Assembly (NCBI RefSeq): GCF_000003815.2 | Contig: NC_049980.1 | Span: 33,388,946 to 33,452,945, forward strand | Direction: 5' to 3' | Length of the DNA stretch: 64,000 nucleotides | Source: Branchiostoma floridae | Lineage: Eukaryota > Chordata > Leptocardii > Amphioxiformes > Branchiostomatidae | Shown here: piece by piece, positions 46,417-58,400 of the stretch | Layout of the letters: the number at the start of each line of letters is the position of its first letter | Numbering within the stretch: position 1 is the first letter of the stretch | Made by a program: the position numbers and the translations under genes | Notes under the pieces: generated by a model | What the model saw: the letters and a program-made list of their open reading frames with translations, nothing else | Told to the model about the DNA's origin: nothing | Databases searched by the model: none

Positions 46417-49400
46417 CTGTGAGAAAAAAGAGAGAGAAAAATTATTCGTTGATCTTCAACATGCTGGTAGAGCATGGGATATAAAAATTAATGGATATGA
46501 TCACAAATCTAGCACACCTTTACCAAAGACAAACACATGTACTTTCAATCTACTTATGTCATGTCCAGACTACATATCTTCGTATTTAGGCCAATACATA
46601 TGTAATGCTCTAAAAAAGAGAGAATCTATTGTACAGTAACAGACCGACTTGTTTAACTTGTATATTATACTATGTTAATACACTATTTATGTTCACATTC
46701 CTGTACTATACATGTATGTAGTTATAGAACTTAGACGAGTCATTGTATTGATTGACTTATCACCGTTGCCTTACAATTGTACCATGTACAAATGCCGTGC
46801 AATAAAGTTCATTCATTCATTCATATCCATGAGGCTCAACTGTTTGGCCTCACTGTTGAGCCCTTGGTTCCAATTAGTTGGTGACTGCAACTGCAAGACC
46901 CCGGTTCTAGTCCTGGGTAGGGCATCTCAGTTAGGGCTGCGGCATCTTTCGGAAGGGACGGAAAATGGGGGTCCCGTTTTCTAGACGGTGGTTCGAGCAC
47001 TTTAAGGTTAAGGGCTCCGGGGCTTCATGTAAAGACCCCATGTAAAATATATACTGCTACAGAAACAGCAAGGAAACTTGCTGTCCTGTGTGTCACTAGG
47101 CACGGTACAAGGGTCTGAACAAATTTTCCTACAGGAAACGTCAATACAAGAGACTTACTGAAGATGTAGGGGGTAGTCTTGTGCACGGCAGGGGTTGTGG
47201 GGGGCGGTGTTGTACTCGGGGTGGGTTTTTCAGTGGCTGGCCGACCGGTGCTGTGTGAGACGTCATGTGTGACTTCATGTGTGACGTCATGTTCTGACGC
47301 AGCGACGTCCGGCACGTTCTTGGCGTCATGATTTTCGTCGATTTCGGATTCTTCCTTCTCCTCCGCTTGCGGTCGTTCAGCTTGTTCTTCCGCCTTTTTC
47401 TTGCTGGCTTCCTTCTGGAGACAGTGCTCCTTCGAGTCGCCGAGACACGAGGCGTACTGAGGAAAAGGAGAATGCTTTTTTTGTTAATTTGTTACAAGTT
47501 TACTAATTCTGATAAACTTAGAACCCTAAATTATAAAACCTTTGTCGCATTGAAGTTTAAAACGGATTTTATTTTGAGGACAGGTGGTCACTATACCAAG
47601 AATTCTTCATACTTACATCAATGATAAAATTTATCTAGGGGTCCACCAAAAATTGGTCACACTGGCCAGGTGTCCCTTATGTAGAGGTAGTCACTTGAAC
47701 GACACTGACTGTTGCTTGCTAAGAGTAAGAGTAAGACTAACTATACCAGGGTTGAAATCAACGCGAGCTATTGCCTCCTTCGCAGACTTCAGGCGGGGAT
47801 GGCTTTTATTTTATGGGGGGGTCGCGATTTTCAACGTTGGCGGGGCGAAACTGCTTCCACGGCATAAGAGAACCTGGCCAACGTTGAAAATCACGAACCA
47901 ACCCCCCTCCACCAATAAAATAAAAGCCAGCCCACTCGATGTCTGCGAAAGAGGCAACTTAATGTAAGAAGAGCGGAGAAACCGCCTGTACCGTACCTTG
48001 ATGGCGTGCGCGATGTAGCTCTGATCCTGCACGCCGTGGAACAGGTGCGACATGGGCCCACGTGCGTAGATCGACACGTCCTCACCTGCGTGCGACTCGT
48101 CCGGGAACGGCAGCGTCGCCTGCTGACGGTAGTTTTTGTCCGCTAGACGAGAAAGAAACAGATGCAAAAAGTGATATGCCTGTCTTAGGCTTAGGTCACA
48201 TTTCCAAACCGGGCAAGTCTAGAAGAGATTATAGAAAGGTCTCGGGTGGTCTTACCGACATCTACGCGGCGGATGTCGTGCCTCCTGCCGTTGCCGTGCA
48301 CGGCGAAGCCCGGTCCGTTCGCGTAGATCAGCGTGGTGAAGGGCAGCCCGTCCTGCGCCCAGTCCTCGCCGTCGTACGCCTGGCCAAGACCTGAGTTGTC
48401 AAACAAAAAAGGGACAAACTGTGAGGAAAATCACTTCATGTAGAAGAAGGGAAATACGTCGATGAAGGTTAGACATCCAGGTAATAAGATACGCCAAATA
48501 GCAATTACTCAAGAAACTGGATATGATTCTGGAAACTAATGCAAGCTCAGACAAGATGTGTTAGAATATTCGGACTTTCCCAGAACTATCGTAGGGTGAA
48601 ACCCGTTATCATCAAGTTCAGTCGGAGCATCCTGACAAGATAACTTCTAACAATATTTGCAATCAGATGTGCAAAAGCTAGGTGCCGCGCCGCGTGCCTG
48701 CGAAGCTGATGTGTTAAGTCCAAGGGCGGTTATACCAGCTATATAGATACAGAATGATGATGATGATAGATACAGATACACGAATTCTTTTCAAAAATAA
48801 TTTCTTCTGAAACGTACCGATAATGGGCCGACCCCGCATGGGGTACCCCCCGATGGTGAGGGTGTGTGAGTGGTCCGCCGTGACGATGATGAGCGTGTCC
48901 TCGGAGGAGGTCAGCTCCTTGGCCCGCTGGACGGCCCGCTCCATCTCGATGGTCTCCGTCAGGGCGCGAGTCGCTCGGCCCTTGTGGTGACCGTGGTCGA
49001 TACGGCCGCCTGAAGGAACGGATAGAAAGCGGTTACGAAAAAAAATACATCATAAAATGTAGCAACTGGAAAGGATACAAAGTACTAGTAAGCTGCAATA
49101 TTTACATAATTTCACAGAGCAAGTTGTGACGTTTACACCTCGGTCACACATTCAGATACTTCCCACAACTTTGCTCCCAACCAAGACCGGTACAGACGAA
49201 TTTTTAAGACAAGTAAGTAGCTTTGGCTACCAACAGCATCTCTTGTGCATATTTATTGGTATGTTTTTAGCAAAGTTGGATAGTTGCGGGGGTTACGTAT
49301 ACGTGTCGTGGTAATAACTTGGCAAACTATATGGTAAAACAGAGCCTGGACATCCTCACACTCATTCCACAGATCAAGTTGTGACATTTACCCTCTACGA

Positions 49401-52400
49401 AGAGGAAGTATCCGTTGTCGTCCTTCTGCAGCATGCGGATGGCCTTGAATATGAATTTCCTGAATTTTAATTTGTCAATGACTTTCAAAGATTCTCGACA
49501 AACTCCCAACCATGTTCTGGAGAAGGTTGGGAGGCCAAGGTCGGCTACGTGTGACACAAGAGGCCATGGTTAGCTATGTGTGAAGACTGTGGCTTTACCT
49601 TCGACGAAGAGGAAGTAGCCGTTGTCGTCCTTCTGTAGCATGCGGATGGCCTTGTCCGTCATCTCCGTCAGGGTGGGCTCCCCGGCCCGGTCCGTGTCCG
49701 TCACGTACTGCATGTGGCTCGGCTCGAACAGACCTGGGAACGACATGGACTCAGGATCAAACAGCCTTGGGAACGAGAGGACAGCACATTCTGTCATTCC
49801 AAATCGCATTTTTGAAGTGAAAATTTCGTATTGAAAAGGCGAGACGCATAATACAACATCTGTGACAGATAGCTCAACGAATTTCACAAAGAATGAGTTC
49901 TTTTTTTTACGTTTTGTGTGTTTTGCTGTCTTGCAAATCTGCTTGCAAACTATACTTTTGCATCCTTCATCACATTCCAGTTATCGTGTGAATCAAGTGT
50001 CACATAAATGCACTACCAGTGGACTAGCCCCCTACTGTTCGTAGTGACTTCACAAATTCGTGTGGCCCAATAACTCGTGAAAAAGAGATTGGCGCCGCCC
50101 TGGCGCCATCTGGTTTGGGAAGGACTATCTGTCACTATGTACCAAGGAGGTAGTCCGTCTTCATTGGGTCTATATTGTCGAACTGCTCCTTGTTCTAGAC
50201 GTAAGACGTTGCTGTCACTACTTACCGAGGAGGTAGTCCGTCTTGAGTGGGTCTATCTTGTCGAACTGCTCCTTGTTCCAGACGTAAGACGTGTTGAAGT
50301 CCTCCTTGCCCCAGCCCCACTCCACCACCAGGTTCCTGCCGTCGCGCCGCCGGCCGCGCGTGTGCGACTCGTGAGGGTACTCGGGGTCGATCGCGTTGTC
50401 GAAGAAATTGCGGCGGCCTCCTCCGAGAAGCACCTGCGGAAATGAGACCATGAAAATGTAGTTGAAGTGGATTAAAGGGAGAAGGAGGCATGGGGAAAAC
50501 ACAGGGAGAAAGGATGAGAAGGGTACGGGTACCCGGGGTCGATGGCGTTGTCGAAGAAGTTACGGCGGCCTCCGCCGAGAAGCACCTGCGGAAATCAGGC
50601 TTTTTCAATGAAAATGCAGTTGAAGTTGAATGAAGGAAGAAGATTGAAGTTACACTGAATTCGTAGGGGAACTTGGGGTCAGTCACCTCGTCAAATAAAT
50701 TGTGGCGTCATCCTCCAAGATCTTCGCGGAGTTCCATTGGAAATGTGGGAACATATAGATCTTTCAATCAAGGGTTTAGATAGCCACTCTTCCAGTAAAA
50801 TGGGGCTATCCTAGACCTCTATCTCAGAATGTTTAGATTCTTACACCATGTTCCCTACTAACACAGGTCAATTTTCCTACTAAGTCTACCTTATAGTTCC
50901 TGCCGTTCTCGATGAGCTGCGAGGCGATGTCCTTGCAGCCGTCGCGCTTGGCCTGGTCGGGCATGTCCGAGTCGTTCTCCCAGCCGCGCTCGGGCGAGTT
51001 GGCGTAGGTCCCCGCCGGGCTGGCGTGCGTGAGCCGGGTCGTCGTCACGACACCCACGGACTTGCCTGAAATGATGCTTTTGTTTAGCTTGGGTGCCATC
51101 CGATTACTACCTGGCCCGCCCTAAAAATATTTTCAGGTAGTAATCGGGTGTCACCCAGGCTAAATTTTGTTTGTTTGAACTTTTATTTGATCATGAAAAA
51201 CTGTTGGATTTTCGTATACGTCCACAGTCAACAGGGACACTTCGCAAAGACGAGACGGAAACTGATTTGCTACGGAGGCCCTTACCGACAAAAGCACCTA
51301 GAACGCAATACCTCGATCACATAGCCCGCTCACCTTCGTTAAAATGTAGTAATGCAAAATGAAAACATGAAAATGCAGCTATTTGACGGACATGCAGCCA
51401 CTCTCTTATTGGTAGAACCGTAAGTTTGACTTGTTAGGTTATTTTGATTTTCTGTAATTTTGCAGGAAGAATAGATTTTGCGGAGATTGCAATCTAATGG
51501 AGATTGCAATAAACAAAACAAACAAACTGCGATGGACGGGTTAACTTACCGTCTTTGTCCGCGAGCCTGGCGACGGAGTCCACCTTGTGCTTGTCCCCGC
51601 CCATGGCCCGGCAGTCTCCCCTTCGGACCGACGCGTCCACGCCGACCGTGCCGAAGTTGGCCTTGGCGCCGCACAGGTACGCCGTGGCCGAGCCCGCAGA
51701 GTCAGCCACCTGACGGTCCACGTTGTACGTCTGCAGGGAGGGGGGTGGGGTGGATTTTATTTCTTTATTTTATCTATATCCTTAACTGTCCACTATCTGA
51801 CTATGAATATAATCATATCAGAATGGGGCAAATTCATGGGTGCAAATATTTAAAAAATGACACATGTCTTTGTACTCTTACTAGTGAAATAATGTGACAG
51901 AGGAGTGCTATCACATTTGCTCACGAATAGACACAATCTTTGAACTCTTACTAGTGAAATAATGTGGCAGAGGGGTGCTATCACATTTTCACCAATACTT
52001 CAAGAGTCTCTTGAAGCAGGTCAGATTTGGAGCCGTACGTGTGTCTGGCGTTAGGTTGTTCCATTGGGTATACGGTATACTTAGGCTATCGATCTTCTGA
52101 AGGTCTCTCGTTAAGTTTATCTCATCAATACTCGTGCAATAGAAAAGTTTCCACCAGACCGACCTTTGACATCGCCACGTGCGGAAAGTCCTCCCAGGAC
52201 AGTGCGGACTCCTCTCCCGCCAGACCCTCCAGTTGGCCCTTGAGAATCCTGGCAGCCGTGACGGTGGAAACCCCCATACCGTCCCCCAGAAACATGATGA
52301 CGTTTTTGGCCACGTTGGTGTTGAGTTGGTTGGAGACGAAGTTCTTTATGGCCGCCTGGGCGCTTTCCTTCCAGTAACTCGCGTCTGAAAAATTTGTGTA

Positions 52401-55400
52401 TTAGCATTACAGTTTATCTAAACATCTGCGTTTAAGTTTACGGGGATTGAGTTTTGCGGTAGCGGGGAAAACTTGGGAGCGTTCGCGGTGGTTTCGAGTT
52501 CCTGGTAGTGCCATTTACCATTAACGTTAACGTTACTTACTATTACTGTAGTCACGTACTGTAATGAAAAATGTTTGCGGTGGTTTTTGAATTCGTATTG
52601 AAGCGGCCTCGTGAAAACCGCGAACATAAATCCACCGCCAACATTTCTGTATTTATTTCTTCTTCAGGGTAATACTGACTGTTTTTACTTTGAACTGCAG
52701 CTAGGTGTCGCTTTTGCAATGTGAAACATGCGGACCACACCAGCACGTGACTGTGTTAGTACCCCCCTCATCATGGTTTATAACTAAGATAGATGTTCTG
52801 ATCCATTTAGACCGTCAATATCGACCATCACTCTTCTCATAAACACTTGGTCGATGGACATAACGTTACATATACCAAAATACAACAGGCTGCATGTGCA
52901 AATGTGCATTATTAAGATCAAGAACACCACAAATAGAGGCATATTCGCAGGGCCAGGGGCATCTTCTCTGGATAGTTTCAAAGAATGCAGACATATGTGC
53001 AAAAGTTATGTGTGACGGGTCCTTCGGTGTAGCATAACAAGCTGCTGCCGCGCTGTGAAGCTGATGTGTTACGCCAAAGGGCGGCTACATAGATACCGAT
53101 ACAGAAGCTTGTGTGTTATGTTATGCCGAAGGGCGGTTATACCGGCTACATAGATACCATGATAGATGGGAGAACCATGATAGATACAGAATACAGATAC
53201 AGAAATAGTCTAGGCCCCTGAGTCACAGTCTTCACATCCACCCTCGTGTTTGGACAGTAAACATGACGGAAGCCTTGAGCGCTGAGTAGAGGCAATTCGA
53301 GACGTGCAGGGACGTGAACATGACGCGATGAACATGACATCACATTATCACGTGCGGTGCACGTGCGGTGCACGTGGTAGCTATCCTATCCCACCGGGAC
53401 GCCGTGTTCCCCAACTGCGTGTCTCGCTCACGTACGCGTCAGACATCACTCGACTTGACACATGCATGTCTGACCTCTCCGTCTAATCCCCTAGCAAATG
53501 TCGAAAGGCAAAATCCCACAACGATTCAATGCGGAACGATCCCCATTCATCCTCGGTGGTAAAGTATTAAAACAGGCGCAGAGGTTGTGTGACAATCGAA
53601 ACCAGGTTTCAGTAGACCTCCCAATCATAGTCCCTCCCGGACATACGAACCCTAGTCTCCAGGCAGATGTGTCAGCTGGATGACAAAAGGGGAAGAATTT
53701 GGCCAAATAAGTCGCCATGGGATTTCAGTCAGTCTTTTGTCACTCTATCCAGCTATCACTCGGTCAGTTCACTCCTAGGCCAATTAACTCCCACTAGATT
53801 TTTATTCCTAACTACGTATTTTAAATCCAAAGTCCCCTATTACTATTCGGCCAGGAGGGAGTCTGGGAAGAACCTAATCTCCAAGCAGATCCTACGGTAT
53901 CATAAGATAGTATCAAAAGCTGCCAGAGGAGTGAAGCCGGCTTATGAGTGTGTTTTGCTACCGGGGCAAATGGACACCTCTTGGCTGACTACACTCCTTG
54001 GCCAGTTTGGTACTATCTTATGCCGTTGTAGGATCTGATTGGATATTAGGAAGAACCCTCTGGCCGAAAAACGTGGTCTAACACCAGTTAGAGACAAACC
54101 TCTGTCTCCAAAAAGCCCGTGTTACACTAGACTAGATTTCTCTTGCATCAAGAATGTCACAAGGAACTGCACCGGTTAGTCTCTACCAGACTCCCGCCTG
54201 GCCGAATCCTGGTCCGGACTTTGGCCAATTTAGGAATAAGGGCCGATTTACACGAGGCAAAAAGAATAACTTCAAACTTGTCCTACGACGTTCGACGCGT
54301 GGCGCGGCAAAAAAAGTGTCCTAGGACACGCGCCGCGCGTCGAACGTCGTAGGACAAGTTATTTTTTTTTGCCTCGTATAAATTGGTCCAAAAAGCCTAG
54401 TACAATGTAGTTGCTTAGGAGTGAAGTGACCGACGGGATAGGCTGCAAAAGACTGACTGAGATCCCATGGCAACTTGTTTGTCCCTATTTGGTCAAATTC
54501 GTCTCTGTTGGCACCCAGCTCGCACGTCTGCTTGAAGACTATGCATCGGTAACCTCCTAGATCACCCGTATGTTGTTTTTCCTGATCCTTACATGCTGAC
54601 CCGCGATTTAACATACCTCGAAAATACTTCAGTCTGGGAACAAAGAATTTAAGTAAACAGGCGTATAGGTTGCGTGTCACGCGAGCTTTTGTCAGATGTA
54701 TGTATGAGTCAGTGAAAAAAAGGAAAATCCTGGAAAAATAACTTCGATTCTTGGAGGAATTTCAAAGAGAGTTTGGCGAGATTTTCCCAACTTAGCGTAA
54801 TGCCGTGGCAGGCCTCCCTGCGTAGCGTATAGTGTTGTCGGGACGCACACCTGAGTGTGAGCAGGGAAAAATTCTATGCAAATCCTGGAACAATGATGTC
54901 AATTTTAGAGGACTTTTTGAATTAGTGTGATACGATGTAATACGTAGCTGGCTTTTCCAATTTAGCGTAGGGCATTGTCGTACTGAGAAGGAACTAATCT
55001 CCAAGCAGATCCTACCATGGCATAAGATACATTTGTAGTACCAAACTGGCCAAAGACTGTAGTCAGCCAAAAGGTGTCCATTTGCCTAGTAGCGAAACAC
55101 ACTCCTCGGCCGGCTTCACTCCTCTGCCAGCTTTTGATACTATCTTATGCTACCTTAGGATCTGCTTGGAGATTAGGAAGGAACCCTACTATTCTCGATA
55201 AGTGTGGGCTCTCCTCAAACACGGGACCTCCGAATTACGTACGTCCCATCCGAGGGACGGCCCTAACCGAAGCTCATTTTCACCTGAGTGACGCGAGGAA
55301 AGTCGCGTTAGGCACCTTTCCCAAGGGCACAGCATGTCAGGGATTTCAACCCAGAAATACGCCACCCCTTACGCCACACGATGCCACCACGCACAGGACG

Positions 55401-58400
55401 TTGGCCTACTTTATCTCTAGTCAAGCACGTTATATGACGTTATATAACGTCCTTGCTCTAGTAGATCACACACCTGCGCAAATAGGCAGATAGTTACATA
55501 AGTAGAAATGCGGTCATGTAAATAGGCAATAGTACTTATACATGTATAGTATGCGAATAGATTGGTAGTTGGGTAAATGATGAAATAGGTGTACTTCGTG
55601 AAGATATAAACGTAGTTTGGGTGGACACGAGTTGGCATGACATAGCCAAGGACAAGCGAGTGTTAGACTACCTTGCAGTCTTCGAACGGGGCTGTTTTTT
55701 ATGGGGGGGGGGGGCGTTGGTTCGCGATTTTCAACGTTGACTGGGTTCGCTATCACGGCAAACTCCCTTTCACACCAAACTCCCTTCCTCGGCAAACTCC
55801 CTTTCCCTGCACAAGAGAACCCAGGCAGCGTTGAAAACCGCNNNNNNNNNNNNNNNNNNNNNNNNNNNNNNNNNNNNNNNNNNNNNNNNNNNNNNNNNNN
55901 NNNNNNNNNNNNNNNNNNNNNNNNNNNNNNNNNNNNNNNNNNNNNNNNNNNNNNNNNNNNNNNNNNNNNNNNNNNNNNNNNNNNNGCATTTATGTGACAC
56001 TTGATTTCACACGATAACTGGAATTTGATGAAGGATGCAAAAGTATAGTTTGCAAGCAGATTTGCAGGACAGCAAATCACACAAAACGTAAAAAAATGCG
56101 CTCTTTCTTTGTGCCTTTCGCTGAGCTATCCTCCCAGCATGTTATACTTTGGATCTCCGGACACCCCCCCCCCCCCCCCAATAAAAACCAGCCCCGTTCG
56201 AAGACTGCAAGGGAGTCTAAGCGAGTGTAAAGAGCCCCGGTAGAAATCGGATTGTACCCAGGCTAGACATGACAGAGGGCTTTTAGGAACCTTAAATTTG
56301 TTACCTCACGAGCAGCTGAAATCAGCCTGCAGGCCGCTTTTCGTTAATTGAAGTCTGATGTTGATGAGGCTCAGGGAAGATGTAAGGGTCAGACAATATT
56401 TCAGAAAGATACACGAAATATTAGTTAAAGTCCTTCCCACACCAAATGGTGCATAGGGTGGCGCCCATCTCCATTTCATTAGCCCTGAGCCACACAACGT
56501 TTGTGCAATCATTACAGTAGGGGGCTAGTCCGCTTGTAGTGGTCTGCAGTGTAACTACCATGCCCTTTCTCAAATAAACAGAGAAAGCAACATGTGCCAT
56601 TTAAAAAACGTTGGTATATATAACTAGGCAGTAGATTGGAACTATACCGAATGCATCAGTACAGATCAGGTCAGATTAGTAATGTCTTAATTTTGAAACT
56701 TGACCGTGATTTAAGAGAAGTCGTTTCTCGCCACGGGGCTTTGCTAACCTTGAGAGGTTTGACCAAGATTCCGTGAAGGACGACAAAAGCGGGCCGTGTT
56801 GACCCACTAACGATGACGTGACCTGTCCTGTCTAGTCACTTGACATGTCCTGTCTAGTCACCGAAGGTCGAAGTGCCCTTAGGTAAGTATCAAGTATCTC
56901 AGACTGGATGATGGCGTAGTTCTGTAACTGCATTTAAGTGCGCGTGGATTTAATTCCGCGGTATGTCCGAAAGTCCGAAGCACCTAGTATATAGTATTCA
57001 TTGATGAAGTGTCATAAAACTAAGGGCTGGCCTGGGTTTTAGAATGTCCTTCATCTTGTACCACATAAAAATGACTTAAACCCCCGTTCCAAAGGGCCAG
57101 AGCAGTGTCCTGGAAAATCTCCAAGCAGATCCTACGGTAGCATAAGATAGCATCAAAAGCTGCCAGAGAAGTGAAGCCGGCCTAAGAGTGCGTTCTGCTA
57201 CCGAAGGCATCACCGATGGCAGCTTTTGATAGCTTAACACACCCCTATGTCGGCTTCAGTCCTCTGGTAGCTTTTGATACTATCTTATGCTACCGTAGGA
57301 TCTGCCTGGAGATTATATCCTGGACACTATTTTGGCCCCTTGAACCCTTGGATACTGTTAAGATACCGATAATTCTGCCTGGAGATTACGATTTGATACA
57401 GCGTCATTGTTGAAGTCGACTTAATTCTTTCGGACTCCTAGGTGCACATGTGAAGAATTTGGACTAATCAGAAATCTCCGTGCGAAGATTGAAAGGGGAA
57501 CGCCCTAAGCTTTTCGGACTGACCCACTTTGAGGCCGCCTCTCTCTGCAAAGTCTGCTTGAAGGATTACTACAAGGTACATCAGAATTAAAGTTCATTGA
57601 CCCTCCTATCTAGGGCAAGTACTCTCCGAGCAGAGGTTGGTTGGTTGACTGAGGTTCTTCTCAAATTCCCAGGACATGTCCTTGATTGCACACGCCGTCA
57701 GACAAAAGATAAAGATAGAGTATATATTGAAATGAAAAAGAGGCTCACAATCTTCCCTGCCTTCCCTCCTGCTTGTCACAGGACGGCCGAATGAACAATG
57801 CACCATTTTTCGTCTGTATTAACCGATTCATTGTATTTCTATGTGGCTGGCAAAGACATTTTTTTGTGTGTCAGAAATTGATTTCCATACACTTATTATC
57901 ACTCAATCGATGACTGTAATAACCCAACATCTCTGCTCCTAGAGTATCCTGAATTTCCAGTCAAGCTTTTAGGCGGGTTCCTGCGAACCGCTTTTCCATT
58001 TTAATTGTCTTGCAGTTTAGCGTTCTTCCTTGTGTGTTTGCCGGGGATAGATAATAGTACTCTCCAAGCAGAGGTTAGGCTCCGGCTGTTTTTTAAACGT
58101 TTTTTAGTCGTTTTCATCGGGCTTTCTATTTTGTATTTTTTTCGCGTGTGTCCNNNNNNNNNNNNNNNNNNNNNNNNNNNNNNNNNNNNNNNNNNNNNNN
58201 NNNNNNNNNNNNNNNNNNNNNNNNNNNNNNNNNNNNNNNNNNNNNNNNNNNNNNNNNNNNNNNNNNNNNNNNNNNNNNNNNNNNNNNNNNNNNNNNNNNN
58301 NNNNNNNNNNNNNNNNNNNNNNNNNNNNNNNNNNNNNNNNNNNNNNNNNNNNNNNNNNNNNNNNNNNNNNNNNNNNNNNNNNNNNNNNNNNNNNNNNNNN

